NCBI GenBank assembly: GCA_945859605.1
Contig: OX243815.1
Coordinates: 33,908,785 to 33,972,784, forward strand
Source: Lumbricus rubellus
Taxonomy: Eukaryota; Annelida; Clitellata; Crassiclitellata; Lumbricidae
Reading direction: 5' to 3'
Length of the DNA: 64,000 bases
Below are positions 41,975 to 52,800 of this stretch, in pieces (positions within the stretch are counted from its first letter, which is position 1; every line of letters starts with the position of its first letter). Made by a program: the position numbers and the translations under genes. The notes under the pieces are model-generated. The model searched no databases and was not told the DNA's origin. It saw only the letters and a list, made by a program, of their open reading frames with translations.

Positions 41975-42300
41975 TCGCCAGGTTCAATCCAGCTTCCATT
42001 TCAACTATAAATATGCCTTTATCCAGCTTCCATTTCAGGTATAAAATGCCTTTATCCAGGTTCTACTTCTCAAGCGTTTTTCATCAATCCAGCTTCATTT
42101 TCAGCAGAATGACTACACTAACCCTAAAACTAACCCTAACCGACCATCACGACGCCTAACCTGAGCCCTAACCGACCCTCACGTGAGAAATCCCGCTTCT
42201 ATTTCGTCGAAAAATATTTGTCATCGAATGTAAGAAATTGGTTGTCGGATTAAAAAATACCGTTTTTTCGTCAATCCAGCTTGCATATAATTTTTTTTAA
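41975..42300 (+). repeat. ATCCAGCTTC minisatellite and CCCTAA-rich unit
   Basis: Four or five units of about 35 bp with ATCCAGCTTCNATTTC fill 41975-42110. A CCCTAAAACTAACCCTAACC block follows with CCGACCNTCACG, GCCTAACCTGAGCC and AATCCCGCTTCTATTTCG to 42235. Copies are at 39575-39735 (inverted) and 42690-42790 (partial). Confidence 0.75.
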
Positions 42301-42585
42301 AGGTTTATATTGCTACTTCCGGTTGCGAATGTTCAGAAATTGGAATAGCGCGTTTTATGGCGCGTTACATTCATAATTTTAGGCGTTTATTAATTAAACA
42401 GCCTAAACTACGGGATATCGATAATGAAAATAATTAAACAGCCTAAACTACGGTTTAACCGGCATTATAATTAGTTTTAAAATCGAGTATAGGCCAATCC
42501 ATCGTTTTAGCATTGTAAAGTATTCCAGCGGTTCTGCATGAGTATTTTATCAATCCGACCACTCGGTTTAGCTTATATTTCAGGG

Positions 42586-42905
42586 TTATTGTGACTGACG
42601 TCTCGGTAGATCGTAAACAGTATGGCCGCCGTAGATGCGTGCATAACAGAGCGGCCCGACATACGGCCCAATATTTCCGCGAAAATTAAAGCACGCTTCA
42701 ATTTCATCGGAATGACTGCACTAACCCTAAAACTAACCCTAACCGACCCTCACGACGCCTAACCTGAGCCATAACCGACCCTCACGCTTTGCATGTTGGG
42801 ATGCATGTTGCGATATCGTCCATAGGCGGCACTCTAATTTTATTGCATTCATTGGTGGCCATACTGTTTACGATTTACCGAGACTTCAGTAACAATAACC
42901 GATTT
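42586..42905. repeat. Promoter-like unit, copies B (plus) and F (minus), head to head
   Basis: 42586-42690 reads GTTATTGTGACTG, TCTCGGTAGATCGTAAACAG, TATGGCCGCC and CCAATATTTCCGCGAAAA. 42800-42905 is its inverted relative (minus strand GTTATTGTTACTGAAG, TCTCGGTAAATCGTAAACAG, TATGGCCACC). The CCCTAA-type unit lies between them. Confidence 0.75.
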
Positions 42906-43019
42906 CAGGAACAATTATATTTTATCAAGCGATATACTACCCGAGTATAGCGCTGTATAGGACTAAGACTGGCGCTATAATCACATAACCTAATTATTTT
43001 GTGATTATTTTCAGTCATA

Positions 43020-43525
43020 TCTGAAATAGTCCTGGGCACGACGTTACACTGCATCCATCCTCCGCCACAGGGAACCAACAACGTCCCTGTGCCGGTCCTA
43101 AGTCTGGACAAAGGAGGGAGGTTTGCCAGATGGGTGGCGATACACTGGCAGGAAAAGACCAAGACGATTGAAATCTGCAAAAAACCATGACACAAGTGAC
43201 AGAGCGGCCCAGATGCTTTAAGGTGTCATGATGTGGAGCAGACATGCACAGGCCGGTCAGGACAGACCGGTGGAGAGTCTAGGGGAGAGCATGGGACACA
43301 TGCGGGCATTGACCCAGGTTGTCCTTCATGCCTCTCTCCCAATATTCTTTTCAATCAGACAAGGTGGTCCAGCTGCTCCAAGATGTTATTGGTATGGAGC
43401 AGACCTGCTGATTGGACCGGTTGAAGCTGGGCAGCATGATGCAAGACAGACTCAGACAGAGAGTGGCGTCGGACTCTTACGGGCATTGGGCCCAATGATG
43501 ATGTTGATGATGATGATGATATCTG
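43020..43525 (+). pseudogene. LINE 3' end with (GAT)n tail
   Basis: The end of the coding part reads MQDRLRQRVASDSYGHWAQ and stop (about 43437-43493), a C terminus I associate with RNase-H-bearing LINEs of the Nimb/Ingi type. It is followed at once by GATGATGTTGATGATGATGA to about 43521. Upstream frames are broken. Confidence 0.65.
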
Positions 43526-44464
43526 AAATAGGGATGTTAAACGATAACCGGAAAACCGGTTATCGGTTCTGAATTCGATAACCGGATTTTATAATTGACC
43601 AAACGATAATCGTATTATTTTTTATTATCATTATTGCAGCGATAATTACCAGAAATGCCAAAAAATTACGCATAGTGCTTAGATTACATTCAAACTTTCA
43701 TCCCATATTTTGGCATTTGGCCGGAATAACTCACTTGCTCTGAGCGTAAAACTTTTAATACGTGTGTATAATCGTATATAGCACATAAAATATTCAAAGG
43801 CACCTATTCCCAATGTTCTAGAATGATCCGGTCATTTTATATAAATTTTTGAAAATCTACATATTACCATTGAAATTTTGGATTTAACTCTCGCTTCCGC
43901 CGTGTGTACACGCATTCCAATGACGTCACGCGTCCTTGCAATATTTTAGCAACTTTTCTAGAGCAATTATGTATTTGGTAAGTTACTTAATATAAGTCAC
44001 AAAATTAATAATTGCTCTACAAAAGTTGCATATTTTCATCAGTCTGTCGGTTGAGCGCATCGATATCTATATTTAGAATTATAGATGAGCTTATAATATC
44101 GTCGCTGTATAATATACGTCAGCCCGAAATTCATGTGCGGTCTGATCTCAAATCGGCTGAGTTATCAACGACCTCATATAATTATCAAACAGAGTTCCAA
44201 CTGGCCCTTGCTGTCCGAAGATTGCTATTGGACGAATATTATATAAGCTACGTGTTTTACTCTATGGAATTTTCGCTAATCTATTCCTATATCTATGATC
44301 TGTTTATATACACTGTGCCCCATAAAAAAACACACGCTTTCCGGGAGGACTCCAGGCTCTACATCTTGCTGAGGGTCCCGCCGCGGTGGCATGGCTTGGT
44401 GCGAACTGCATTCGCTAAAGAAAGAAGTCAAGATGAGCTGAGACAAAGGAATGTACAAGCGTAG
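43526..44464. other. Intergenic with single transposon ends
   Basis: TAGGGATGTTAAACGATAAC at 43532 looks like a hAT left end whose partner is not nearby. CACTGTGCCCCATAAAAAAA at about 44311 looks like a mariner-type end without a partner. The 150-codon frame at 44012-44464 is not recognised. Confidence 0.4.
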
Positions 44465-44595
44465 TTGCAGCGCCATTTGAGAGTGAGCGAGCGGCAGTTC
44501 GAAGCTGGTGCAGCTAATAGGAACAGGAGCGACTGGGATACAAAAGTAAGTTCCTGGTCTAGCATGATGCCAAGGTCACAAAGCATGGTGAAGAA
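44465..44595 (-). pseudogene. LINE reverse transcriptase fragment
   Basis: The minus strand encodes CDLGIMLDQELTF, the block just after the YADD region in the L2/CR1 group, followed by degraded sequence. Confidence 0.6.
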
Positions 44596-44603
44596 AGTAT
44601 ATG

Positions 44604-45593
44604 CAGGGTGGTCCAGCATAAATGTCCCGACTTTGAACGCGTATAACTTCCCCAATTTTTGGAATTTATTTATACGTTATGCGTCAAAATAAAGGTATTT
44701 TCACTCTAGTATTTGCACTGAAAAGGTCGAACTGGTGCTTCTTTAGGTTTCAATTGTATGCTTGGAACAGCGTTAGCTACCATATTTTGTTCTCATTATT
44801 GACGTAATATGGCGCCGTTTTCCTGGGATATTCACAAATGGTTTTTTGCTGACGCACGAATAGACACACTTAATTTAGGTGTTTGTAGGAATCTCTCCCA
44901 TGAATAACCTCTTTTCGCTAAATCATTTTCTTTCAATCTTATCAACAGCCGTGCGCACTGCCACGCGCTGCTTTTAGACGCAAAGAAATGGCTGTCTCGC
45001 TATAGCCGTTTCTTTGCGTCAGTGTTTTAGTGCTGTTGGACATCACGTTGACAAATAACTTTAGACCATCTTTTAGGATACGGTTTTCTAGGACTACCTG
45101 TGTGCGCGGAATGACCTGGAGAGATTTGTTTATAGCGCCTGCCCGGGTCATTGTCTTGACGGCCAATTTACTCGGACACAAGAGCAATGTTAGCGGATAT
45201 AAACGCCGTAATTCCCATGGTTTACGATTAGAAAGTCCTGCCTTTATCCATTTTCCGTAGCAGATAATTCAAGGTATTGTTTATTCCATCCACTGATAGA
45301 AAATTGGTTAATCATTTCAACCAAATTAAATCCCTTATCAGTTCTGAAAATTATGATCAAAACGCAACCACCGTCTGTCAACAGCGCCAGATCGCGTCAT
45401 AGAAAACAACAAAATATGGTAGCTAGCGCTGTTCCGAGCATATAATGAAAACCTAAACTTGTATCAGTTCCATTTTTCAGTGCCAATACTAGAGTGAAAT
45501 ACCTTTTATTTGACGTATAAAGTATAAATAAATTCCAAAAATTGGTGAAGTTGTAAGCGTGCAAAGTCGGGACATTTATGCTGGACCACCCTG
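44604..45593. mobile_element. Mariner/Tc1-like element, long inverted termini
   Basis: The ends CAGGGTGGTCCAGCATAAAT and its complement continue as about 200-bp imperfect inverted arms (for example TTCCAAAAATTGG and its partner; GCTACCATATTTTGTT). TA flanks on the right and TG on the left, so the left target base has probably mutated. The core has no intact transposase. Confidence 0.75.
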
Positions 45594-45631
45594 TATTATG
45601 ATTGTGTTCTTTGACTTACTTGACTTACTTA

Positions 45632-45996
45632 GGCCTAAAAAAAAATATGTTGTGTTTCCGGTAACAGAGCTAAAAAAATTGGGTAGGTAGGCCAAAAATT
45701 TTTTTTAGTTTGGTAAAAATTTTATGAAGTGACTATCCGAAAATGTATACCCCACTAGTCTTTTTTGCACAAAGGTACACGCTGCAACAAAGTACATGTT
45801 CTAAGCAAGTATACACTGCCTATTTCCCGACTGTCTGCACCCAAAACTGCTCTAGAAAACAGTCCTATTAAAAAAATATGTTAAAACTTTTTTTTAAAAA
45901 CTTTTTTTAAAATTAATTTTTTGGCAAACTTATTTGAGTCGCGGCAATAAAAGAGGGTCGGTCGGGTTACCGGAAACACAACATTTTTTTTAGGCC
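45632..45996. mobile_element. PIF/Harbinger-like MITE
   Basis: The inverted ends GGCCTAAAAAAAAATATGTT and complement continue into GTGTTTCCGGTAAC in both arms. They are flanked by TTA on both sides (45629-45631, 45997-45999), the Harbinger target. Length is 365 bp, non-coding. With its flank the terminus creates a TAGGCCTA. Confidence 0.8.
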
Positions 45997-46184
45997 TTAT
46001 GGCCCTGGCCAAGCTTGCGCCCACATCAGCTGCTTCTCTATGGATAGTCTCCAGTCGACTCTGTCCTATAGATGCGGTCCGCGTCACCTCTCCCACGGTT
46101 ATGTTCTTTAGCTGATTTAATACAAAATATTTTTCCGAAGATATACGTTTTCATGGCTTCTTCAGCACTGACTGACTTAATTAC

Positions 46185-46300
46185 TTTCTCGGAAACATTG
46201 GGCTATTGATCGATGTAGGCCAGAGCGCTCTATTTTGTCCCTATCTGAGGCGACCATATTATTTATTCGCTGCATATCATCGACCGAGCCATCGTAAACC
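46185..46300 (-). repeat. Promoter-like unit, copy C
   Basis: The minus strand reads CTCGGTCGATGATATGCAG, AATATGGTCGCC, GACAAAATAGAGCGCTC and CGATCAATAGCCCAATGTTT. It faces away from copy D (46434, plus), giving a divergent pair just upstream of ABCE1. Confidence 0.7.
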
Positions 46301-46433
46301 TCTAACAGGTTATCTTTACTTTTGGGATGCCTAATGTCTATGGATAAAATAGTGCGATGTGACCAACATGGAACCTTTCCATTAACTTGTGATGAGTAAC
46401 GAGCACAATATTTGATAGAGGAGTACATCCGCT

Positions 46434-46533
46434 CGGTCGCCGATATGCGGTGAGTAAACAAATATGGCCGCCACAGACTGGGGCAGAATAGGGGCTCTAA
46501 ATTTATATAGCCTTATATTTTCTGCGAAAATAG
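46434..46533 (+). promoter_or_regulatory. ABCE1: Probable ABCE1 promoter and non-coding exon 1 (promoter-like unit, copy D)
   Basis: CTCGGTCGCCGATATGCGG and AAATATGGCCGCC are followed by a strong splice donor AG|GTAAGAG at 46533/46534. The next exon begins 191 bp downstream with its own acceptor, six bases before the ABCE1 ATG. ATGGCCGCC resembles a YY1-type start-site motif. Its ATG (46464) would open a short upstream frame that stops just inside exon 2, overlapping the ABCE1 start. The transcription start is inferred, not seen. Confidence 0.5.
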
Positions 46534-46724
46534 GTAAGAGAGTAGGAGTCCACGAAATGATGCATTCGACTGGAAAATCTATATTACTTTTTAATAGAAG
46601 CAAAAAAGTAAAACGAGTCTTAAACCTTGGTCTTGCTGTAAAATGTATTGCATCAATGACGACGCTGTTAACTGATAGTATTATGAATTTATTGAAAAGG
46701 GATATATATTTGTGCTTGTTTTAG

Positions 46725-46836
46725 AAGAACATGTCACAGGATAAACTCACCCGTATTGCCATAGTCAGCTCTGACAAGTGCAAACCAAAAAGATGCAAGC
46801 AGGAGTGCAAGAGGAGCTGTCCTGTTGTGCGAATGG
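46725..46836 (+). CDS. ABCE1: ABCE1 exon 2 (start codon, first Fe-S ligands)
   Basis: The acceptor TTGTTTTAG precedes AAGAAC and the ATG at 46731. The exon encodes [20 protein letters not shown] and [15 protein letters not shown], ending after one base of the next glycine codon at donor GTAACA. Confidence 0.95.
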
Positions 46837-49800
46837 GTAACATTCAGATTCATTTTCTCATTGTTTAATTTTCTTAATCTGAGAACAATATTTCTGCTGG
46901 CTATATTGTAACGAATTGTTAAAGGAAGACTGTTCCAGCATGAAGGTCCAATACACGAGAAGGTACGGTGGGTCTTCCATTTCGATGAACGAGAGTGCGG
47001 GAATATTAAATACTTATGAGTCGCAGAGCACAGGGATCGAAGACCTGATTGGTTGGATGCGGGAACACAGAGCTCCTTATTGTACTCTGGGCCAGACCAA
47101 CTGTTAATGTTCGTCCAATGATGATCTTTAATGTTATTATGTCCATGACCAGGAGCCAGTGCAGCATGTCAGCATATGTGTCGATATAGGCGAGAATTTT
47201 GGTAGGTTAGCGATAACTTGGGCAGCACAGTCGAGCTGAAGCTGGCGTATCCGGGACTTTGGGAGACCCACAAAGACGCCATTTCATTAGTTGCGATGCG
47301 TCAGCCCGAAGGAGTGGACAAGAGCGGCAGCGTCTTCGAATGATATATTACGATGATGATGATGATGATGTTGAAGCTGCTGAAGTTCTAAATAATTATT
47401 TCAGCTGAGTGTTCAAATTGGAAGATTCAGAAACACGCCTGAACCCAAAGAAAACATTTTTAGACAGTGGTGGAAGAGGATTAATTAACACAGGTAACAT
47501 TTACTGTTGAAAAAGTGGTGGAACAACTGAAAAGGCAACTTGAGAAGTACCACAGGATTGGAGGGATGTGCTCATAGCTAGTGATGTAGCTTTTCCGGAA
47601 AGATATTTTTCAGTTTCCGGAAAGTTTCCGGAAACTTTCGAGAAACTTTCCGGATATTTTCCGTAGGCCGAAAAATACATCTAACACCTAAGATCACATT
47701 TTCCCTGTCAGAAACATAGGAAAATTTGAGTTTTGTAAAGTTCCTTTTATTTACAGTATTTCTGGCAAAGTGGGAATGTTCACCTTAAACGAATTAAAAT
47801 GACCATTAAATACTTTCATTAGCAGTTCAGAATATCTGACAATTTGAAATTTTGGCAGCTGCTTTGAGCCTGCTCAACTATTTCTTTCACTGCTATTTAG
47901 AATTATGTTGCAACAATTAAATGGTGATGTACATTAGCTGCCGGGGGGGATCCAGGGAGCAGCTTATCCGGCCATGCCCCCCCCCCCCCCAATTTAGAAA
48001 TGCCCATGTATCGTGGCACCCCATTTGGTTTCAACAAGATTTCGAACAATGAATATAATGTGTAATATATTTGGTATAAAATTGTATCTTTTTCGCGAAA
48101 ATTTAACCTGATGACTAGGTCATCAGTTTTTTTACGGATAAAATGGTATGTTTTCCCAGAAATTTGGACTTGACGACTAAAAAAAGGTTATCAAATTTTT
48201 TGGCGGATGTCAAGGACAAATGTTTCCAGACTCAAGGCCAAGAATTTTGGCCCCCCCCCGCTTCAAAAATTTCTGTATCCACCCCTGATTAGCTGAATCC
48301 TTGTAAGTAAGGAAAGAATGTAAGGGATTTTAGAAATAATAAATTAAAGAAAATAATTATGGAAAGTAAATAAATAAATAAGGTTACATAAGATAATAAA
48401 AAAGGCTTTTCCTTAGTCCATACACCGCTTACTCAAGGCAAGAACTATATAGGAAATTTAAACCAAAACATATTCTTTGCTGATTATCAAGAAAAGCAGA
48501 TCTGAAAATAGATTAGTCTCGCACTGCAATGGCAATGCCAATATCATCATATTTCAAGCATAAAATAATTGTATGTAGGAATTAATTATTTGCAGTTCTT
48601 ATTAAAACATTTGGTGTCTATAATAGTGTACTGAATCAATTGCTGTTTTTGTTTCATATTTTCAGAAGTAAAAAAATTAGAAGAGTTAGGTGACCAAATT
48701 ATGAAAACTTTCTCCATAATAACAGTGAAGTCTGATTGCAATTAATTCTTAAATGTATTGTTGGTGTATACACTAAACAGTAAGCAATAAGTGTCGTTTA
48801 TTGAATGAAAAAAATCAGCAATGACTAAATAATATAGCTTACAGTGATTGATGTTTAAGCATATTTATTTATTTAAATTGTTACTTAGTAATATTGTGTT
48901 GATGGAAAATGTCGGAAATTTTCCGGAAAGATACGTCGGAAAGTTTCCGAAAGTTTCCGGAAAGATATGAAACTTTCCGGGAAATATTTCCGCCTCACAA
49001 CACTACTCATAGCGCTATTGTTTTAAAAGGGAAACAAAAGTGAGCCAGGTAACGACACACAAGTCAGCTTGACTATTGTGGTTTGCAGAGTCATGGAGAG
49101 AAGTATTAAGAATAACATTTTGAAGCCTACAAGATGAGGAGACAGTGTAGGGTAGACCTTTTTGAATTAGCACCAAACTAAAAAATTTACTCTAGTACAT
49201 AGGTATAAATTATTTAAGAAATCGAAAGAACAGTTCAGTGTCAGAGGACGCTTGAAGAGATTACTATTAGCCATACTAGTAGTAATTCTAAACGACTTTA
49301 AGCCCTTGTTTATATTATGTTTTTACAATACCATTGACCCATTTGCAAATTGAGACTCTGGAATGGTTATACTACTAACTGCACAACAGTTTTTAATGTA
49401 TTGGCCGCCCAGAACCCACTGTGAGAGCTCACAACGGTTCTCCAACCCTTTAGTCAGTTGATTCGGTTGCTTGACGGCTTGTTCAACGCCTGAGAAAACA
49501 AAATGTCTGCACCCCCCCCCCCGAAACAAAATCCTGGCTATGGTCTTGCTGGATTTATTCTTAAAAGATCTCTACAAGAAGTCTGTGAGTGCAGTTGGAG
49601 AACCAACAGAGTTGTTCAAGTCAAGGGCATGGTTGCTGCGAGATGGACTGTCTCGTGACATATTTGAAAGCAATGGCGAGCTTTGCACTAGATGTTTGCC
49701 AAATATGATACCTAACAATCTGCATTTTGCTGGTGACATTGAGTAGTTAAAGATTTGGACTTCAAATGTGCAAAACAATGTGGAAAAAGCCAAAAATTTG

Positions 49801-52800
49801 AGTATTGGAAAGCAACACACAGATCTGGGTAATAAAGAACTGGAGCAAATTGCCGTGTTTGTATATAAGCAAGAATTGAAGCAGCTGTTGTTAAGAATAA
49901 TACCTTCAGGCATGTGTTCACTGTCTGGCGTCTGCAGCTGCTACAATGGTTCAAGCAATAAACAAGGCTAAGCAGACCTTGGGCGATCCGGATTGCATGT
50001 CTTGACCAGGTTCTGCGCACAGCAGCACATCTTAATTAATAGGTCGCATCCCTAAATTTGACCAAGTCACGGACTACATGTGGAGTACACTCCACTGGCT
50101 TCCTATTCCACAGCGGATCATGTATAGGGTTTCTGCATTAGTCTGGCACTGCATGGAGGGTCTGGCCTGCAGGAACTTTACTTTCCCACTTCTGGTTCAT
50201 TTGTTCACTCATTTCGAGAATTTTTATAGTGCCTCTTCAAGAAACCTACTCAGAGGCGCTCCCAGCCCAGCCACAGCTAAAAATAGGATTTGAGCAAATT
50301 ATGATAAGCAGGTGAATTTGGCCTAGGCATAAGTCGCAAGGTTAGTGGGGGGCCATTCCAGATAGCGGGACCCACAAAAGAAAAGGCTCGGTGCGAGCTC
50401 GAGGAACTGAAAGCTCCCCCCCCCCCCGTTGTCGCAGAACGAAGAGCTCGACAGGCTGCAAGGTCAGAGACAGGTCAACAAATGCTAGACAGGTATGATA
50501 GAGCACAATCAATAAGGCATTGCCAAACAAGTGCAGCAACTCGGTTGAAGATGCGCTGAGACGGGGCCGTATTTAGGAATGCGGCCAATGAGGCGAGCAG
50601 CCGAACGAAGAACTCGTTCAAGGCGCCCAATTAGTCCAAGTGGCAGATCCACAATAAGTACCAAACTGCAGTGATCAATTCTACTGGTGACAAAGGCATG
50701 CACAAGAGTGAGAGTTGAACTATGAGAGAGGGATATTGAGACAACTCGGAGTTGCCGAAGCTGGTAGTAGCAACTACGAGTGACCAAATTGATATGCTTT
50801 GAGAAATTGAGCTCCTGTCCAAAGTAGTTCCAAGGTCTTGCACTGTGAGAGAGAACGAGATATCAAAGTAAAAGAGAGGGAGCAGGCACTTGATATGCTT
50901 ATCAGCAGAGGATTTTTCCAGAAAGGGTTATTTTGGTTAACTACGAATGAGAGAACATGGGAGAGGTTAGTTTATTTTCTTGGGTTTACAGAGCTTTGAA
51001 ATTTCTGTCAGCATTATTTGAAATCTGATTGTAGGCAAACTCTGCATCGAAGTAACTCCTGCCGACAAGATCGCTTTCATTTCGGAAGAGCTGTGCATTG
51101 GTTGTGGCATCTGTAATAAGGTCAGGTCATTAGGAATTGCTCTCTTGTCTCTAAGATCTGTTCCCTGAGATTTTTTTTAGCATTATCAATTTGGCAGAAC
51201 TTTATTAATTGCTAATCAGTGTTCTTTTAATGTTTATTAACTTTGCTATTCAAATCAATAAAACGATTTACTAAATTACAGATCACATAAAAAAGTTTCA
51301 GTAAGCTAGTAAGTGTAGCGTTTATTGCTCCATTAGCAAACACACTAGGAAACATCAAATTGTAATGTAATGTCAATAAAGTATAGTATAAACCAATGTT
51401 TAGCCGTATGGCATATACCAGTGGTTTTCAAACAGAGGTACTCATATTATATTGTAATGTAAATCTTCAAGAATTTCTCAGCCCCCACAAAATCCACGTC
51501 AGGGAGACTAGCTTATTCACTGGCGTTGCTCCAAATCAAATGCACAATCGTCAAACTTTGTCGAACTGCTCTAATTTTCGCTGCATATTTTTCCTTATTT
51601 CTAATTTTATTAACATGCCCGTTTAGGTAGATATCACGTTGATTACTTAGTTACAGTCTGCATTGTATCATGGGATGCGGCTGATAGGTCGCAGCGCTCT
51701 ATTTCAGCTAAGTTGTTGGCAACCATATTTTTTGTATAGAGGCACACAGGCTTCGGAATTACCAATTACGCATATTATTGGAGGGAAAGACGGCAAGTCC
51801 AAAGCAACATTGCCCTACTTCCAGACGATGTTGAAGCTCCAGCTTTTCAAGCTTTGTAGAAGGAAGTGCTTTTCAGGGTGAAAACATCTTCTAATAGGTG
51901 GGAGAAGAACCTGTAAGCTGAGGTCACTTAAAATATGAGGGTTCGTGAAAATTAAGATGCACAGCGATAATTGAAATTGCTCGAACTTGGTTTATTTCGA
52001 GACAAGTTGTATGAAGAATTTAAACTGAAATTATTTTTATGGAAAAACTGAAATGAGGACTGCAATTATTCTAAAAACTGAATTAGACGTATAACTGAAT
52101 TTTTTTGAAGAACTGTAATTGAACTGGAACTGAAATTGGGGACGTTAGAACGGAAATAGAAGTAAAACGAAAATTATTTGCTAAGTAAATTATCACTGAT
52201 CAGAACATGTGTGGGTGCTGGTTGTGGACACATTGAACACAAGTTGTAAAACCATGTCAAGTTAAGCACTAATTTATTAAATTCTTTTTTTCTGCGACAG
52301 TCCTTACTTGCATGGTGTTGGGATTATAGAATTCTTCGCTTGCCTGTGAGCATTGATCAGTCAAATGAATAACAGAGTCTTTTTGAGACTGAATTGTCAG
52401 TTCACATAGAATTTGATAGAAGATTAAAAAATTGCCTAAATATGAATTTGTTTGCAATTGTATAATGGATTTTGTAGAAATGTCCTTTTGAAGCTATTCA
52501 AATCATCAACTTGCCAAGCAACTTGCAGAAGGATACAACACACAGATACTCGGCCAATTCATTCAAACTTCATCGTCTTCCAACACCTCGACCTGGAGAA
52601 GTTCTTGGCTTGGTTGGAACTAATGGAATTGGAAAGTCCACAGCGCTCAAGATCCTTGCAGGAAAGCAGAAGCCAAATCTAGGTCGTTTCCAGGTCTGAA
52701 GCAATTTACGAATTTGGTGTTGGATATTACATGCCCACTTGGTGTTTGCTATCATGCACTGGTTGTCTTGCTGCAGGAAAAGTCATTTTGATACCTGAGA

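Noticed and set aside
39600..42790. Interstitial telomere from CCCTAA-like repeats
   Set aside because: Only two or three imperfect CCCTAA units occur per block and they belong to a longer duplicated sequence, so telomeric origin is not supported.
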